A stretch of 64,000 bases of DNA from Methanosarcina sp. KYL-1 (GCF_024372725.1 NZ_VOUA01000008.1:1-64000), one strand, 5' to 3'. Shown: positions 27,601-35,684, counted from the first letter of the stretch. Notes: generated by a model from the letters alone, not told the origin. Program-made: numbers and translations.

Positions 27601-28905
27601 GACAAGATAGACTCCCCATTCCTGATACTTGGCGGCACGGTCAACAGCTTCAACAAAATAAAAAGGAAAATGGACCCCTTTGACATCCTTATCGTTGACG
27701 AAGCCTCCCAGATGAAGCCCGCCGAACTGGCCCTCGGGATGTCAGCTTTAGGGGAAGGAAAAAGGCTTATCCTGGCCGGAGACGACCTGCAGCTCCCCCC
27801 GATCATAGCCGGAAAATACCCGGAAACCGAAGACGGCCTCCCCGGCCTGTACGATTCGATATTCTCATACCTGCGGCACAGGGATTCCCCCGAAAAACCC
27901 GAAGACCCCAAAGAGCCCAGAAACCTCAAAGTTTCCAAAGACCCAAAAGTCCCCAAAGACCCAAAAGTCCCCGAAGATCCGGCGTACACCTGCCAGCTCC
28001 TTGAAAACTGGAGGATGAATGAAACATTGTCCCGGTTTTCTTCGGCAGCCCTTTACGGGAAAGGATACAGGCCGGCTACCGAGGCGATTTCAGGGCAAAA
28101 ACTGAAACTCCTGCCTGTAACCGGCCATAAGAAAGAACCTGAACCCGGACCGAAGCCTGAACCGAAAGCCGGACAGGGATCCGAACAGAAACCCGAACAG
28201 AAACCCGAACAGAAACCCGAACAGAAACCCGAACAGAAACCCGAACAGGATCACATTTTTAGTTTCTTAAAATGGGCGCTGGACCCGGATTACCCGTTAA
28301 CCGTAATAATCCTTGAAAACACCCGGGCAACGATAGAAAACGAAATAGAAGCCGAACTGGCTGCAAAACTTGCCATACACTTAAGGCAAACCCTGTCCCG
28401 GGAAGGAGCTGGCAGCCCCTACCCGGACAATGAAGAAGGCGACTCCGAGTTCTGGAAATCCGGCCTCTTTATCGTAAGTCCCCACCGCGCCCAGATACGC
28501 ACGATCCAGGCCCACCTGAGCAAACTTAGGGCCTGCCACACCCGTCCTTTTGTAGACACAGTGGATAAAACCCAGGGCCAGGAAGCCGAAGCCGTGATAG
28601 TCAGCTACGGGGTCAGCGACACCGATACCGCAATGAACGAAGCGGAGTTCATTTACAGTTTGAACAGGCTGAACGTGTCGGTTACCAGGGCAAAGTCCAA
28701 GTGCGTGGTTTTCCTGCCGAGGCCGCTGCTGGAACCTCCCCTGGAAATTTTGCAAAATAAGGAGGCTGCTGAGGGGCTCAACCACATGCTTAACCTGGTG
28801 GAGTTCTGCAGGGAGAACGGGGAGGAGAGAGGGTTTGAGATGGAGCCGGGTTATGGGGGGGTTTGCAGGTTGACGGGGATCAGGGCGAAGAGTGAAACTA
28901 AATGA
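24628..28905 (+). CDS. PD-(D/E)XK nuclease fused to a superfamily 1 helicase
   Basis: The N-terminal ~330 residues are a RecB/Cas4-like (TM0106-type) nuclease: catalytic LQVIDVKASEE, QATLYALMM, and a late cysteine set C-x2-C-x5-C (CELCDFYEYC) that, with an early Cys near FYHNCERY, could hold an iron-sulfur cluster. The C-terminal half is a Dna2/Upf1-like SF1 helicase: GPPGTGKT, IVDEASQM, GDDLQLPPI, NWRMNE, DKTQGQEAEAV and NVSVTRAKS. Four unrelated in-frame low-complexity repeats interrupt it (SNKQP, SNGS, KDPKVP and EQKP units). A role in DNA repair or defence is plausible; no partner gene is adjacent on either side. Confidence 0.93.
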   Translation: MIKHNLSPSLIARFFYHNCERYLRFHATPLQARERAGIPKADQNRNPVTKALLEAGNRWEETVILNKLKDNVIIPAGEGALHERSHPIGTSLEIFRKLKKGDSVYQPTISVSPRFYRKYDLSPDTCHFSACRPDLIRVVEKKPEGLCLQVIDVKASEELSTSHRIQATLYALMMKDVLETNDTGVEVDLDRAGIWLSGQDEPELFRLDFNIRIIEEFLHSRLPKILNSPLKNIPWHVYSRCELCDFYEYCRKEAEEANSVSLVPYLSVSGRNYLREAEWERDNSASNKKTSNKQPSNDQPSNKQPSNKQTSNKQPSNKQTSNNLTSNNLTSINSLDELETFLNKQGSDEILDKCGSLRNKGDFLRNTVKALKEKEVVLNRGVSLALPKNEDVSIFITLQKDPVSGQVYTAGFRRFKGKAVYGNAVNERIYVAESPEKCAEVQRNFLTDLFEELRTLHDYNDNYNDELDWKEQKSLQTYVYDGYELDLFRELLKEAVKNAELAPTALELLFYFQDPALSGGKKHPFSGVSFPLIVLTNEVRKLVSLPIPFSLRLPEVAEALPAPGLDFKINPSNLFWFEHSNAMKSDAISMAWEGSRPEAVDWVKKELSMRLLAASSVLDGLRAKAGASLVSWASKFRIPAARKYNYPEVSQMTFITRYESYLRNLETRERRSLPPEERIKEGISVPLQYLEQNLWKVTSDLDSSVFEQNENISYLLVPRGEAGEKAQLTFDDYKYRTNLRNPPKGEICFAAVNRKIKNEKTGKLTGLFLEVSYNDSYNTTFNDFSNGSSNGSSNGSFNGSFNGFSNGSSKEARKPFKTGDEAVLHIRFTDFSSERIIDRLTELDEQLEHDFIRLLRDPKKFAARIREPGPFFENARNYAAESGFTDSQKKTFGHMLENRLTLVWGPPGTGKTYFLARAILNIIKAKMEQGEKVHVAVTAFTHSAIENLLIKIQEFAEGEGIAGKLEIYKLKDIKTGRGQKTLKVQSEYEIQDKIDSPFLILGGTVNSFNKIKRKMDPFDILIVDEASQMKPAELALGMSALGEGKRLILAGDDLQLPPIIAGKYPETEDGLPGLYDSIFSYLRHRDSPEKPEDPKEPRNLKVSKDPKVPKDPKVPEDPAYTCQLLENWRMNETLSRFSSAALYGKGYRPATEAISGQKLKLLPVTGHKKEPEPGPKPEPKAGQGSEQKPEQKPEQKPEQKPEQKPEQDHIFSFLKWALDPDYPLTVIILENTRATIENEIEAELAAKLAIHLRQTLSREGAGSPYPDNEEGDSEFWKSGLFIVSPHRAQIRTIQAHLSKLRACHTRPFVDTVDKTQGQEAEAVIVSYGVSDTDTAMNEAEFIYSLNRLNVSVTRAKSKCVVFLPRPLLEPPLEILQNKEAAEGLNHMLNLVEFCRENGEERGFEMEPGYGGVCRLTGIRAKSETK
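25484..25622 (+). repeat. In-frame 15-bp repeat in the nuclease-helicase gene
   Basis: Nine or so copies of AACAAACAGCCCTCA variants encode an Asn/Gln/Ser-rich linker between the nuclease and middle region. Confidence 0.9.
26976..27056 (+). repeat. In-frame 12-bp repeat in the nuclease-helicase gene
   Basis: About six GGCTCTTCGAAT-like units encode Ser-Asn-Gly linker residues just before the helicase domain. Confidence 0.9.
27893..27984 (+). repeat. In-frame repeat (KDPKVP) in the helicase domain
   Basis: AAAGACCCAAAAGTCCCC units insert a charged Pro/Lys linker between the GDDLQLPPI motif and NWRMNE. Confidence 0.85.
28175..28250 (+). repeat. In-frame 12-bp repeat (EQKP) in the helicase domain
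   Basis: Six perfect GAACAGAAACCC units, preceded by related EPGPKPEP codons. Confidence 0.9.
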
Positions 28906-29360
28906 GGAATAAAATCGCAATTCTGGCCGCCAGTTTTTGTGAAGATTTCTCTGGAAATGAAATTGCGCTTTTTGTTTTACTGAATCAAAACCCACGGCCC
29001 TCACGACTTCTTTGACCCCGACAGCGGCCCCCGTTTCGCAGCAAACGGCCTTTTCCTTGAATTTAATGAAGAAGATGAAGATGAAGAATAAAATAAAGAA
29101 GGTGAGGAAAAAAATAAAGAAGGTGAAGATGAAGATGAAGATGAAAATGAAGATGAAAAAGTGTCAGCTGCTTACATAACAGCTGCGTATATATTTCATC
29201 TATCATATCGTATATTATATAGATGGCTGAGATTCAAGCAGGGATGAGATTTCCAGTTTAGTTGAGATTTCCAGTCTGGCTGAGATTTCCAATCGGGTGT
29301 AACGCAGGCCTGAGCGTTTAAAAATACGGGACGAACTCTATGGAAGACAGAGAACCACAC
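28906..29360. other. Intergenic region with gene fragment and GAAGATGAA minisatellite
   Basis: A short frame at about 28989-29090 reads HGPHDFFDPDSGPRFAANG then an acidic tail; it looks like the C-terminal end of a lost gene but I cannot name it. 29066-29160 is a purine-rich GAAGATGAA repeat. A GTCAGCTGC/CAGCTGC hairpin lies near 29163, and GAGATTTCCAG occurs four times at 29245-29300. Confidence 0.45.
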
Positions 29361-30002
29361 ATGGACGTTTAGCAGATCCGGCTTCTTATCGCAGAAAGAA
29401 AGGGTGAAATAAAGGAGAAATTCAAAGCAGAAGTAATGGATATCTTCGGTTCATACGCACGCGGGAAGGAAAAAGAAGGAAGCGATATTGATGTCCTTGT
29501 GAGGTTCGGGGAAGGAGCAGGCCTTTTTGATTATACCGGGCTTGAGTTCTATCTCGAAGACCTGTTTGGAGTTCCGGTGGATGTTGTTTCGGAAAGGGAC
29601 CTTCATCCGATAGTTAGAGCTGATATATTGAAGGGAACTGCCGGGGGCATAAAATCCCCTCTGCTTTACCTGTGCGAGATGCTCAAAGCTGCCAGAAATA
29701 TAAAAAAGTTCACTGAAGGGGTGGACAAGGACACTTTTCTGGAGGACAATCTAACAAAGGATGCAGTTGTACTCCAGCTGGAGATCGCAGGTAAAGCCGC
29801 AAAATCCGTTTCTGCCGATATACGGTCAAAGGCTCCGGAAGTAGATTGGGAGGGTCTGATGGGAATGGGAGACCGCCTGATATCGGCTTATTTTGATGTA
29901 GATTATGACCATGTCTGGGATGCCGCAATAAAAGACGTCCCGGTGATTGAACGGGCTATTGGAAGATTGATTAACGAATTGAATTCCGGCAAGCAGGGAT
30001 AA
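29361..30002 (+). CDS. MNT nucleotidyltransferase-HEPN fusion with in-frame amber codon
   Basis: A single chain joining MntA (residues ~1-95) to HepT (~100-210), normally two proteins of a toxin-antitoxin pair. The MNT part has GSYARGKEKEGSDIDVLV and the third Asp in PVDVVSE. The HEPN part matches HepT in order, but its R-x4-H RNase motif reads MGDRLISAY, with Gly and Ser for Arg and His; the Tyr that MntA AMPylates remains. The family's N-terminal helix is encoded upstream of ATG 29436, in frame with ATG 29361 (or 29340) but with TAG as codon 4. Pyrrolysine readthrough, or use of ATG 29436 (188 residues), would both give protein. The zinc-finger gene follows after 35 nt. Confidence 0.75.
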
Positions 30003-30037
30003 GCAGGGAATATAATATATGATATGGGGGAAAAGAA

Positions 30038-30442
30038 ATGAAGCCGGACAGGTGCACATTCTGCAGGGGAAAAATCTCCGAAGGCAAAGCTGAGTTCCTG
30101 GGAAAAGTCGGGCAGAAAGTCCTCGTCATTAAAGGTATTCCCGCGTATGTCTGCGAAGACTGCGGGGAGGCCTATTACACACCTGAGGTTTCCGGAATAA
30201 TTGACGGGATCAGGAAGGACTTCAGCGAATCGAAGCTGCTCTTGCGTCCCATTGCAGCCGGGGAACTGAGCTTTGACGAATATGCCTCCGCAGACGACGG
30301 TAGAGACGACGGTAGAACGGATCCTGAATGCGAAGAATTCATGGAAAAGCAGTACAAAAAACTTGAAGAGAGGAAAAAATTTGTCCCTTTCGAGAACCTT
30401 GATGTCGGGTATCGGAAAAAGCATCAGGGAAGAAGTAATTGA
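30038..30442 (+). CDS. YgiT/MqsA-type zinc finger protein
   Basis: The N-terminus carries the MqsA-like zinc site: Cys6-x2-Cys9 (CTFC) and Cys39-x2-Cys42 (CEDC) with the family's PAYVCEDCGEAYYTPE. The remaining 80 residues are acidic and then basic, with no helix-turn-helix that I can recognise. Members usually act as antitoxins or regulators beside MqsR or DUF4258 toxins; no such toxin is here. Its partner by position is the MNT-HEPN gene 35 nt upstream, and a GGGGGA site 7 nt before ATG supports the start. A short DDGR duplication is seen near residue 90. Confidence 0.85.
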   Translation: MKPDRCTFCRGKISEGKAEFLGKVGQKVLVIKGIPAYVCEDCGEAYYTPEVSGIIDGIRKDFSESKLLLRPIAAGELSFDEYASADDGRDDGRTDPECEEFMEKQYKKLEERKKFVPFENLDVGYRKKHQGRSN

Positions 30443-31216
30443 GATTTGATCAGGATTCAAGCTTCCTGGTTGGGAAGGATTTTCAGGGGACTCTGCCGGT
30501 TAAATCTTTTTTGCTTCTTTTTTTTGCATTATTTTTGGGGCAGGCATGGAATAGCCGCACTGCGTGCGGACAGGAACGGTTAAGGACGGTATTACGGTTG
30601 CCCTGTTTTCCAGCTTACGGATCATCAAGCAGACTCTGGTTTTTTATGCTGAACTGCAGCCCGAGTTCTGCGTAGGGAGTTTTAAGACACAATAATTATA
30701 TTTATTCTCCCGCCACATCTCCGCATATTCCGGACCACCCAAGCAAGCCGAACCCAAGCAATCTGAGGGACTGGAGAGACTGTCCTTTTGCAGACCCAGA
30801 GGGTAACCTGCATTTTTCTGACTAACTTCAGTAAAGAAGTAAAAAGAGCCTGTTTGATGAGCTCAAGAGGAATAACATAAATCTGAAAGTCACTTTATTT
30901 TTATAGGAAGAATTTCATATGGATACCATGCTTGAATTCAAATAATTTACAAAAGAAATTTAATTAAGCCTTTGAGAATCCCGAATAAGAAAACTTTTCA
31001 CGTATTTTATTAGTCTGGATTAGTATTTGAAGGCCCTTCCAGGTGGAGGATATGCAAAGCGCACTTCTGGGAAAAGCGGCTCTTCCAGAAAAGACCCGGG
31101 TAAGATGCGGATTATGTCGGAGTGAAAATTTAAGGGCACTGGAATCATAACTGGATATGGAAACCCAACAGGCGTGGAAACCCAACAGGTATAAAATATC
31201 AGGAACTATGGTCACT
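30443..31216. other. Long intergenic region with one copy of a duplicated block
   Basis: A perfect hairpin CCGCAC-TGC-GTGCGG is at 30553-30567. 30675-30797 aligns with 33487-33614 (shared GGGAGTTTTAAGAC, ATTATATTT, CAAGC and CTTTTGCAG in the same order). TATA-like sequence and a weak 32-codon frame (31052-31150, with one CxxC) precede the ATPase gene. Confidence 0.5.
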
Positions 31217-32575
31217 ATGAAGGTTAAGAAAGTGAGTCTGACAAATTACCGGGGTGCTCAGGACCTTTCCATGGACTTAAATCCACAACTTAATGTTTTT
31301 GTTGGTGTAAATGGTTCCGGTAAATCAACGGTCCTGGATGCAATAGCCATCATGCTTTCATGGGCTGTCAGCAGGATTAACCGTGCGGGAGCAGCGGGCA
31401 GGCCTATCGTTGAAAGTGATATTAGCAATGGTAAGTCTACGGCGTCCATTGAGTTATCCTGCGAAACTGAGGGCAGGACTGTTGGGTGGAAGTTGTCAAA
31501 AGTCAGAAAGGGGTATGCTGCGGAAGACAGGACTAACCTTCAGGAACTGAATGAATATGCAAAAGAAATTCAGAATAGGATCTCCGAAACTTCTGAAAAT
31601 GTAAACCTTCCAATATTCGACTATTACCCGGTGAACCGTGCCGTGCTGGATATCCCTTTGAGGATACGCGGAAGGCACAGCTTTGGCTTGCTTGCAGCTT
31701 ATGAAGGTGCTTTGACCAGCGGGGCAGATTTCAGGACCTTTTTTGAGTGGTTCCGCGAGAGGGAAGACCTTGAAAACGAGATCCTGAGACATCGAAGGGA
31801 TCAGGAGACTCAATTGGATCAGAAGACCCGATTAACTCTTCGGGACTATGAACTGCACTATGGAAACGAAAACACAAAGAATGCAGCTGTTAAACCGGGG
31901 GAGTGCCGGTTCCCGGACCCGCAGCTGGAAGCTGTCCGTACTGCCCTGAGCAGGTTCTTGCCGGAATTTTCAAACCTGACCGTACGCAGGCAGCCTTTGC
32001 GTATGGAAGTTGAGAAAAACGGCAAACCTTTTACTGTGAACCAGCTTTCCGATGGGGAAAAGTGCCTGATTGCATTGATCGGAGACCTGGCGAGAAGGCT
32101 GGCAATTTTGAACCCTGTCTCCGCAAACCCGCTGGAGGGCACGGGTATTGTCCTTATAGACGAAATCGACCTCCACCTGCACCCAAAATGGCAGAGGATG
32201 GTGGTTCCTAAATTACTGGACGTTTTTCCGAACTGCCAGTTTATCGTATCTACCCATTCCCCAAGTGTTATCACCCACGTGCAGCATGAGAGTTTGTTCC
32301 TCCTCAAGCAAACGGACTCAGGAATTGTTGCTGAAAAGCCAGGAGAGTCCTACGGGAAAACCGTGGACAGGGTACTTGAAGACCTTATGGGCCTGGAAAC
32401 GACAAGACCGAATGAGGTAGAGTCGGACCTTGATACTATTTTTGAGACTATCAATGCCGGTAAAATAGAAGAAGCAAGAAACCTGATTTCAGCCCTGAAG
32501 GAAAAAATCGGAGCTGACCCTGAACTTGTGAAAGCCGAGGTCCTGATAAAAAGGAAAGAGCTGATCGGCAAGTGA
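31217..32575 (+). CDS. ptuA: PtuA-like AAA ATPase (Septu-type defence)
   Basis: An RecF/OLD-like ABC-type ATPase of about 452 residues. Walker A is GVNGSGKST, the signature LSDGEKCLIALIGDLARR, Walker B IVLIDEIDLHLHP, and the H-loop STHSPSVI. No TOPRIM follows, so it is not OLD. Its stop overlaps the GTG start of an HNH gene (GTGA), the gene pair of Septu anti-phage systems, where PtuA binds nucleotide and controls the PtuB nuclease. I chose ATG 31217 because homology starts at MKVKKVSLTNYRG; ATG 31208 and 31157 are upstream options. No reverse transcriptase is near, so it is not a retron-linked version. Confidence 0.85.
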   Translation: MKVKKVSLTNYRGAQDLSMDLNPQLNVFVGVNGSGKSTVLDAIAIMLSWAVSRINRAGAAGRPIVESDISNGKSTASIELSCETEGRTVGWKLSKVRKGYAAEDRTNLQELNEYAKEIQNRISETSENVNLPIFDYYPVNRAVLDIPLRIRGRHSFGLLAAYEGALTSGADFRTFFEWFREREDLENEILRHRRDQETQLDQKTRLTLRDYELHYGNENTKNAAVKPGECRFPDPQLEAVRTALSRFLPEFSNLTVRRQPLRMEVEKNGKPFTVNQLSDGEKCLIALIGDLARRLAILNPVSANPLEGTGIVLIDEIDLHLHPKWQRMVVPKLLDVFPNCQFIVSTHSPSVITHVQHESLFLLKQTDSGIVAEKPGESYGKTVDRVLEDLMGLETTRPNEVESDLDTIFETINAGKIEEARNLISALKEKIGADPELVKAEVLIKRKELIGK

Positions 32576-33207
32576 AGCATATTGTCAAAAACCGGGAACC
32601 CCTGGAACTCACCACATGGAAGGCTTTGTCCAGCCCGGACTGGGACCCGGACTACTAAACCCTCAGCGGCAAGGAAAAAAAAGCCGTAAAAACTTCCCTG
32701 ATGGAGGAGCAGGGTTACATCTGCTGCTACTGTGAACGGCGGCTTACAGATGACGATTCCCATATCGAGCATTTCAGGCCCCAGAGTGACCCCTCTGTCG
32801 ACCCCCTGGATTACTCCAACATGCTCTGTTCCTGCCAGAACCAGCTGAAACAGGGAGAACCCCGGCACTGCGGAAACCTGAAAGGCAACTGGTTTGACCC
32901 CCTCCTCCTGGTCTCCCCCCTTGACCCGGCCTGCGAGGCACGTTTTACTCACACCGCAGACGGCAAAATCCGCCCTGCCAGCGAATCCGACGATGCAGCA
33001 AGGGCAACAATCGAAAAACTGGGCCTAAACATCCCGAAATTGAACAACCTCCGCAAAAAAGCAATAGAACCATTCCTGGACGAAACCCTGGAAGCCCGGG
33101 AGTTTTCCCTCTTCGTAACCGGCTACCTCAGAAAAAGCCGCGAAGGAACGTTCGGTGAATTCTGGACAACTATCAATTTCCTTTTCGGGCAATTAGCGGC
33201 TCAGTAA
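32572..33207 (+). pseudogene. ptuB: PtuB-like HNH nuclease interrupted by an ochre codon
   Basis: The frame beginning with GTG 32572 reads VKHIVKNREPLELTTWKAL as in PtuB/TIGR02646 proteins, meets TAA at 32656-32658 (codon 29), and continues in the same frame through the HNH core: CCYCERR, HIEHFRPQ, YSNMLCSC and HCGNLKGN. One base change (AAA to TAA) explains the break. A restart at ATG 32701 would yield 168 residues with the whole zinc/HNH centre but no N-terminal region; no ribosome site precedes it. Translationally coupled to ptuA by the GTGA overlap. The system is either recently disabled or uses the short form. Confidence 0.8.
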
Positions 33208-33851
33208 AAGGCAAGGTTAGCAAGTTCAGGAGAAAAGTACCACGGAAGTTACCACGGAAGTTACCACGGAAGTTACCACGGAAGTTACCACGGAAGCCAT
33301 CCCTTGTGGAAGTAAGTAGGACCATGTCGGGACCAAGTCGGGACTATGTTGGGACCAAGTTTTAGGCAGATACTCCTTTCAAGCGGCACAGCATAACTTC
33401 TTTTTTATATTTAGCCGGCGGGCGGGCGCCCCACCCGTACCCCGCACAACCGGCAGACCCCGTGCAGAACTCCACCCCCCTCAACCGGGAGTTTTAAGAC
33501 TCGATTATTATATTTCTCCACCCACCGTACCCGCCTCCACTCACCCCGTACCCACCCGAGCAACCTTCCCCCGAGCAAGCCGAGGGCCTGGCGCGCCTGT
33601 GCTTTTGCAGGCGCTGGATAAAATCCAGGGCAGGGGAGATGAAAAAGTGAGCGCTGGCTGAGGGGGGGTCGACGGTGGTGGGACAGCGAGGGGGCGGAGG
33701 GGAGTTTGCTGCAGTTTGAAAGGGGCGGATGAGTCGGTTGCCTCAAAAAGTTAGTACAACTCTATTTTGATATTTAGCCGGCGGGCGGGCACCCCACCCC
33801 CCGCACAACCTTCAGTCTAGAAGCGGAATCACTCTTACGGAGCCGAAGTTT
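33208..33851. repeat. Repeat-rich intergenic region
   Basis: 33238-33297 carries five copies of the 12-nt TTACCACGGAAG. 33320-33360 has GGGACCAAGT repeats. 33487-33614 is the second copy of the block seen at 30675. TATTTAGCCGGCGGGCGGGC occurs at about 33408 and again at 33772, marking a ~360-bp direct repeat end. No gene seen. Confidence 0.75.
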
Positions 33852-34190
33852 TTATTCTTCCCTCTCCTCATAAACCCCGGTAAGCAATATTCTCTTCTCA
33901 AAACCCCCTCTCTCTTCCCTCTTCTTCTCCTGGACCCTCAGCACATCCTCGAACCCCCTGATGCGGGAAAGGGTATCAATGACCTCCTTTACGTCAGCCA
34001 GCTCCTCTACACAGGGATCTTCCGTAAACTCGGCTACCTCTTCATGGAGCTTCTTAACAAGGTATCTCAGATATTCCCGGTCCCCGTCAAGAATTTTGCA
34101 CTCCGGGGTCCGGTTTGAGGTCTTTATGATTTCGGGAATTTTGTCGCGGACGAGTTTGTCATGGGATGTGAAGGTGGGTTTTTCGGGCAT
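33852..34190 (-). CDS. MazG-like NTP pyrophosphohydrolase (COG4997), intact copy
   Basis: All-alpha house-cleaning nucleotide pyrophosphatase of 112 residues. The family start DKLVRDKIPEII is followed by the metal-binding helices: LHEEVAEFTEDP (E-x2-E) and VEELADVKEVIDTL (E-x2-D). It would hydrolyse non-canonical NTPs to NMP and pyrophosphate. The C-terminus (KKREERGGFEKRILLTGVY) is also conserved in the family. This is the only full-length copy of four in 6 kb; the others are at 35685, 38836 and 39959. Its upstream 250 bp is also duplicated. Confidence 0.9.
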   Translation of the reverse strand: MPEKPTFTSHDKLVRDKIPEIIKTSNRTPECKILDGDREYLRYLVKKLHEEVAEFTEDPCVEELADVKEVIDTLSRIRGFEDVLRVQEKKREERGGFEKRILLTGVYEEREE

Positions 34191-34455
34191 TTTGAACCTC
34201 GGGTTGCTGTGTTGGGGTCCGGTTAGCTATTGGTATCTATCAGATATTTGTTATGGTTTTTAAAAGGACCACCTTAAAAGGACCACCTGTATCAGGACCT
34301 TCAGTATCCTTGATGAGGAAGATCCCCTTTCCCGGATTGAATTTATGAGGGGGATTTTGAGATCCGGTTACAGGGGAAAAATAATAGAGAGAAAGGTAAA
34401 CGGTTGATGGGGAGAAAAGGGTGAGCAGCCTGCCGGGAGAAATATAATAAAAAAC
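33960..34455. repeat. Direct repeat copy 1 (MazG-like gene plus upstream region)
   Basis: Aligns with 35725-36225 in the same orientation, including TTGCTGTGTTGGGGTCCGG, GATTTTGAGATCCGG and GGTAAACGGTTGATGGGGAG. The two copies bracket the GNAT/antitoxin pair. Confidence 0.85.
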
Positions 34456-34585
34456 TAAGTTTAAAGCCCCATAACCCCGGGATACAATAAATTTTTAACA
34501 AAGTGTTCGTTACCCTTCGCCTGATAAGTGTTCAGAAACTCCCTGATTATCGGATTCACGACAAAGATCTGGATAATCAGGACTT

Positions 34586-35122
34586 TTAATCTTCAGTCTC
34601 AGTATTCATTTCAGCAATTATCGGCTGCATGTTAAGATACATTGGAACAAATTCTCGGTTTTTGTATTTCTCTACAAGTTTGAATTCATTCAGTTGATAG
34701 AAGCCGATTGAATTTCTTTTGGAATCAACAAGAATATATCTGCACCCTATACTATCGCAAACAGATAATGTTTTACCTATGGCTGCAAGCAACAGGTATG
34801 TACCTATCCCTCTTCTTTCAAATCTGGAATCTACCGCAAGTCTTGCAATTTTGACTCCAGGATACTTGCGGTATTCGTAATGTTCAAGTCCGTCTATTAC
34901 AGCCTTAGCTTCGATTGTATCTGCTATAAGGGTAAAAAATCCTACTAGTTCATTCTTCCAAAAGCACAAACTGGTCCTGCTTATCAAATTATTTTGATCA
35001 TTAAGAGCATCGTTTTTCAGAAAATCATTCAATTCCCTGCTTAAACAGCTAAAAGAAGAAATATTGTGGTTTTTATTAAGAGGGATTGTATGAAGTTCAG
35101 AGTCTGGAATTATGAAACTCAA
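34586..35122 (-). CDS. GNAT-family acetyltransferase toxin
   Basis: A 178-residue GNAT resembling the TacT/AtaT-type toxins that acetylate aminoacyl-tRNA. It opens with the family FSCLSRELNDFLKNDAL stretch; the acetyl-CoA loop is RFERRGIGTYLL, preceded by KIARLAVDSRF, and a late NSIGFYQLNEF carries the Tyr typical of GNATs. It starts with TTG two nucleotides after the stop of a 48-residue gene, the expected place for an antitoxin. The pair lies between two direct repeats. A truncated second copy is at 38349. Confidence 0.88.
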   Translation of the reverse strand: MSFIIPDSELHTIPLNKNHNISSFSCLSRELNDFLKNDALNDQNNLISRTSLCFWKNELVGFFTLIADTIEAKAVIDGLEHYEYRKYPGVKIARLAVDSRFERRGIGTYLLLAAIGKTLSVCDSIGCRYILVDSKRNSIGFYQLNEFKLVEKYKNREFVPMYLNMQPIIAEMNTETED

Positions 35123-35124
35123 GC

Positions 35125-35271
35125 TTAAAACCTGTTATTCTCATGTATTTTCTTTGCGCGCTTGAACATTCCCACTATTTTCTTTGAAACTACAGGATTT
35201 TTTTCGTTCCTGAAAAACTCCTTTGCATCTTCTCCTTCAAGAACAAGACCAAGTTCTATAGGCTTTGCCAT
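35125..35271 (-). CDS. Tiny antitoxin partner of the GNAT toxin (48 aa)
   Basis: Reads MAKPIELGLVLEGEDA, then a charged middle and MFKRAKKIHENNRF at the end. An AAGGA site lies 8 nt before ATG. It is closely similar to the 47-residue product at 38203, which also precedes a GNAT gene by two nucleotides, so selection has kept the pair together. It does not look like the usual DUF1778 (ribbon-helix-helix) antitoxins, being much shorter. The antitoxin role is inferred from position and duplication. Confidence 0.8.
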   Translation of the reverse strand: MAKPIELGLVLEGEDAKEFFRNEKNPVVSKKIVGMFKRAKKIHENNRF

Positions 35272-35456
35272 TGTCAATTCCTTCTTTTTTATTATCAAAT
35301 AATCTATGCTAGCTTATATATAATCTTATTGCAGATGTTAACCACCATTACAAATAACGTAACATTTTGATTTCATTGCTGAGAATTACTCTACCTCTTC
35401 AACTGCCCGGTACTTCACAATGGGTTGCTCCTTTAAGGGTTGCCTTTTTTGGTGAC

Positions 35457-35655
35457 TGAATTGAAATCGAGAACCCTGGAATCTTGCTTTCTGGTCGAAC
35501 AGTTGAGGACATGTTCCAAGGCGTATGAAAGATACACAACCATGTTATTGCCCCTGTTTTCCGGGAACTAACCCTGTCGAGCAGTGGGGCAGCGGTGTCC
35601 GGCGCATGTTCAAGAAGCAGAGGCTCTTGGGCTTCCCGAACAGGAGAACAACTTA
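35457..35655 (+). pseudogene. Remnant of an AlbA_2/ATPase regulator gene (COG2865)
   Basis: Reads IEIENPGILLSGRTVEDMFQGV, a stop, then HNHVIAPVFRELTL and, after a frame change, EQWGSGVRRMFKKQRLLGFP. These are the C-terminal ATPase-like motifs of COG2865 proteins. One stop codon and one frameshift show it is dead. Confidence 0.75.
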
Positions 35656-35684
35656 AAATAAGCCGGTTTCACTACGGGTTGCCT

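Noticed and set aside
31052-31150. 32-codon frame with one CxxC before the PtuA-like gene
   Set aside because: Ribosome site only 1 nt from ATG, no homology; left as a weak possibility.
31217-33207. Retron-type PtuAB effector
   Set aside because: No reverse transcriptase or msr/msd-like structure was seen nearby.
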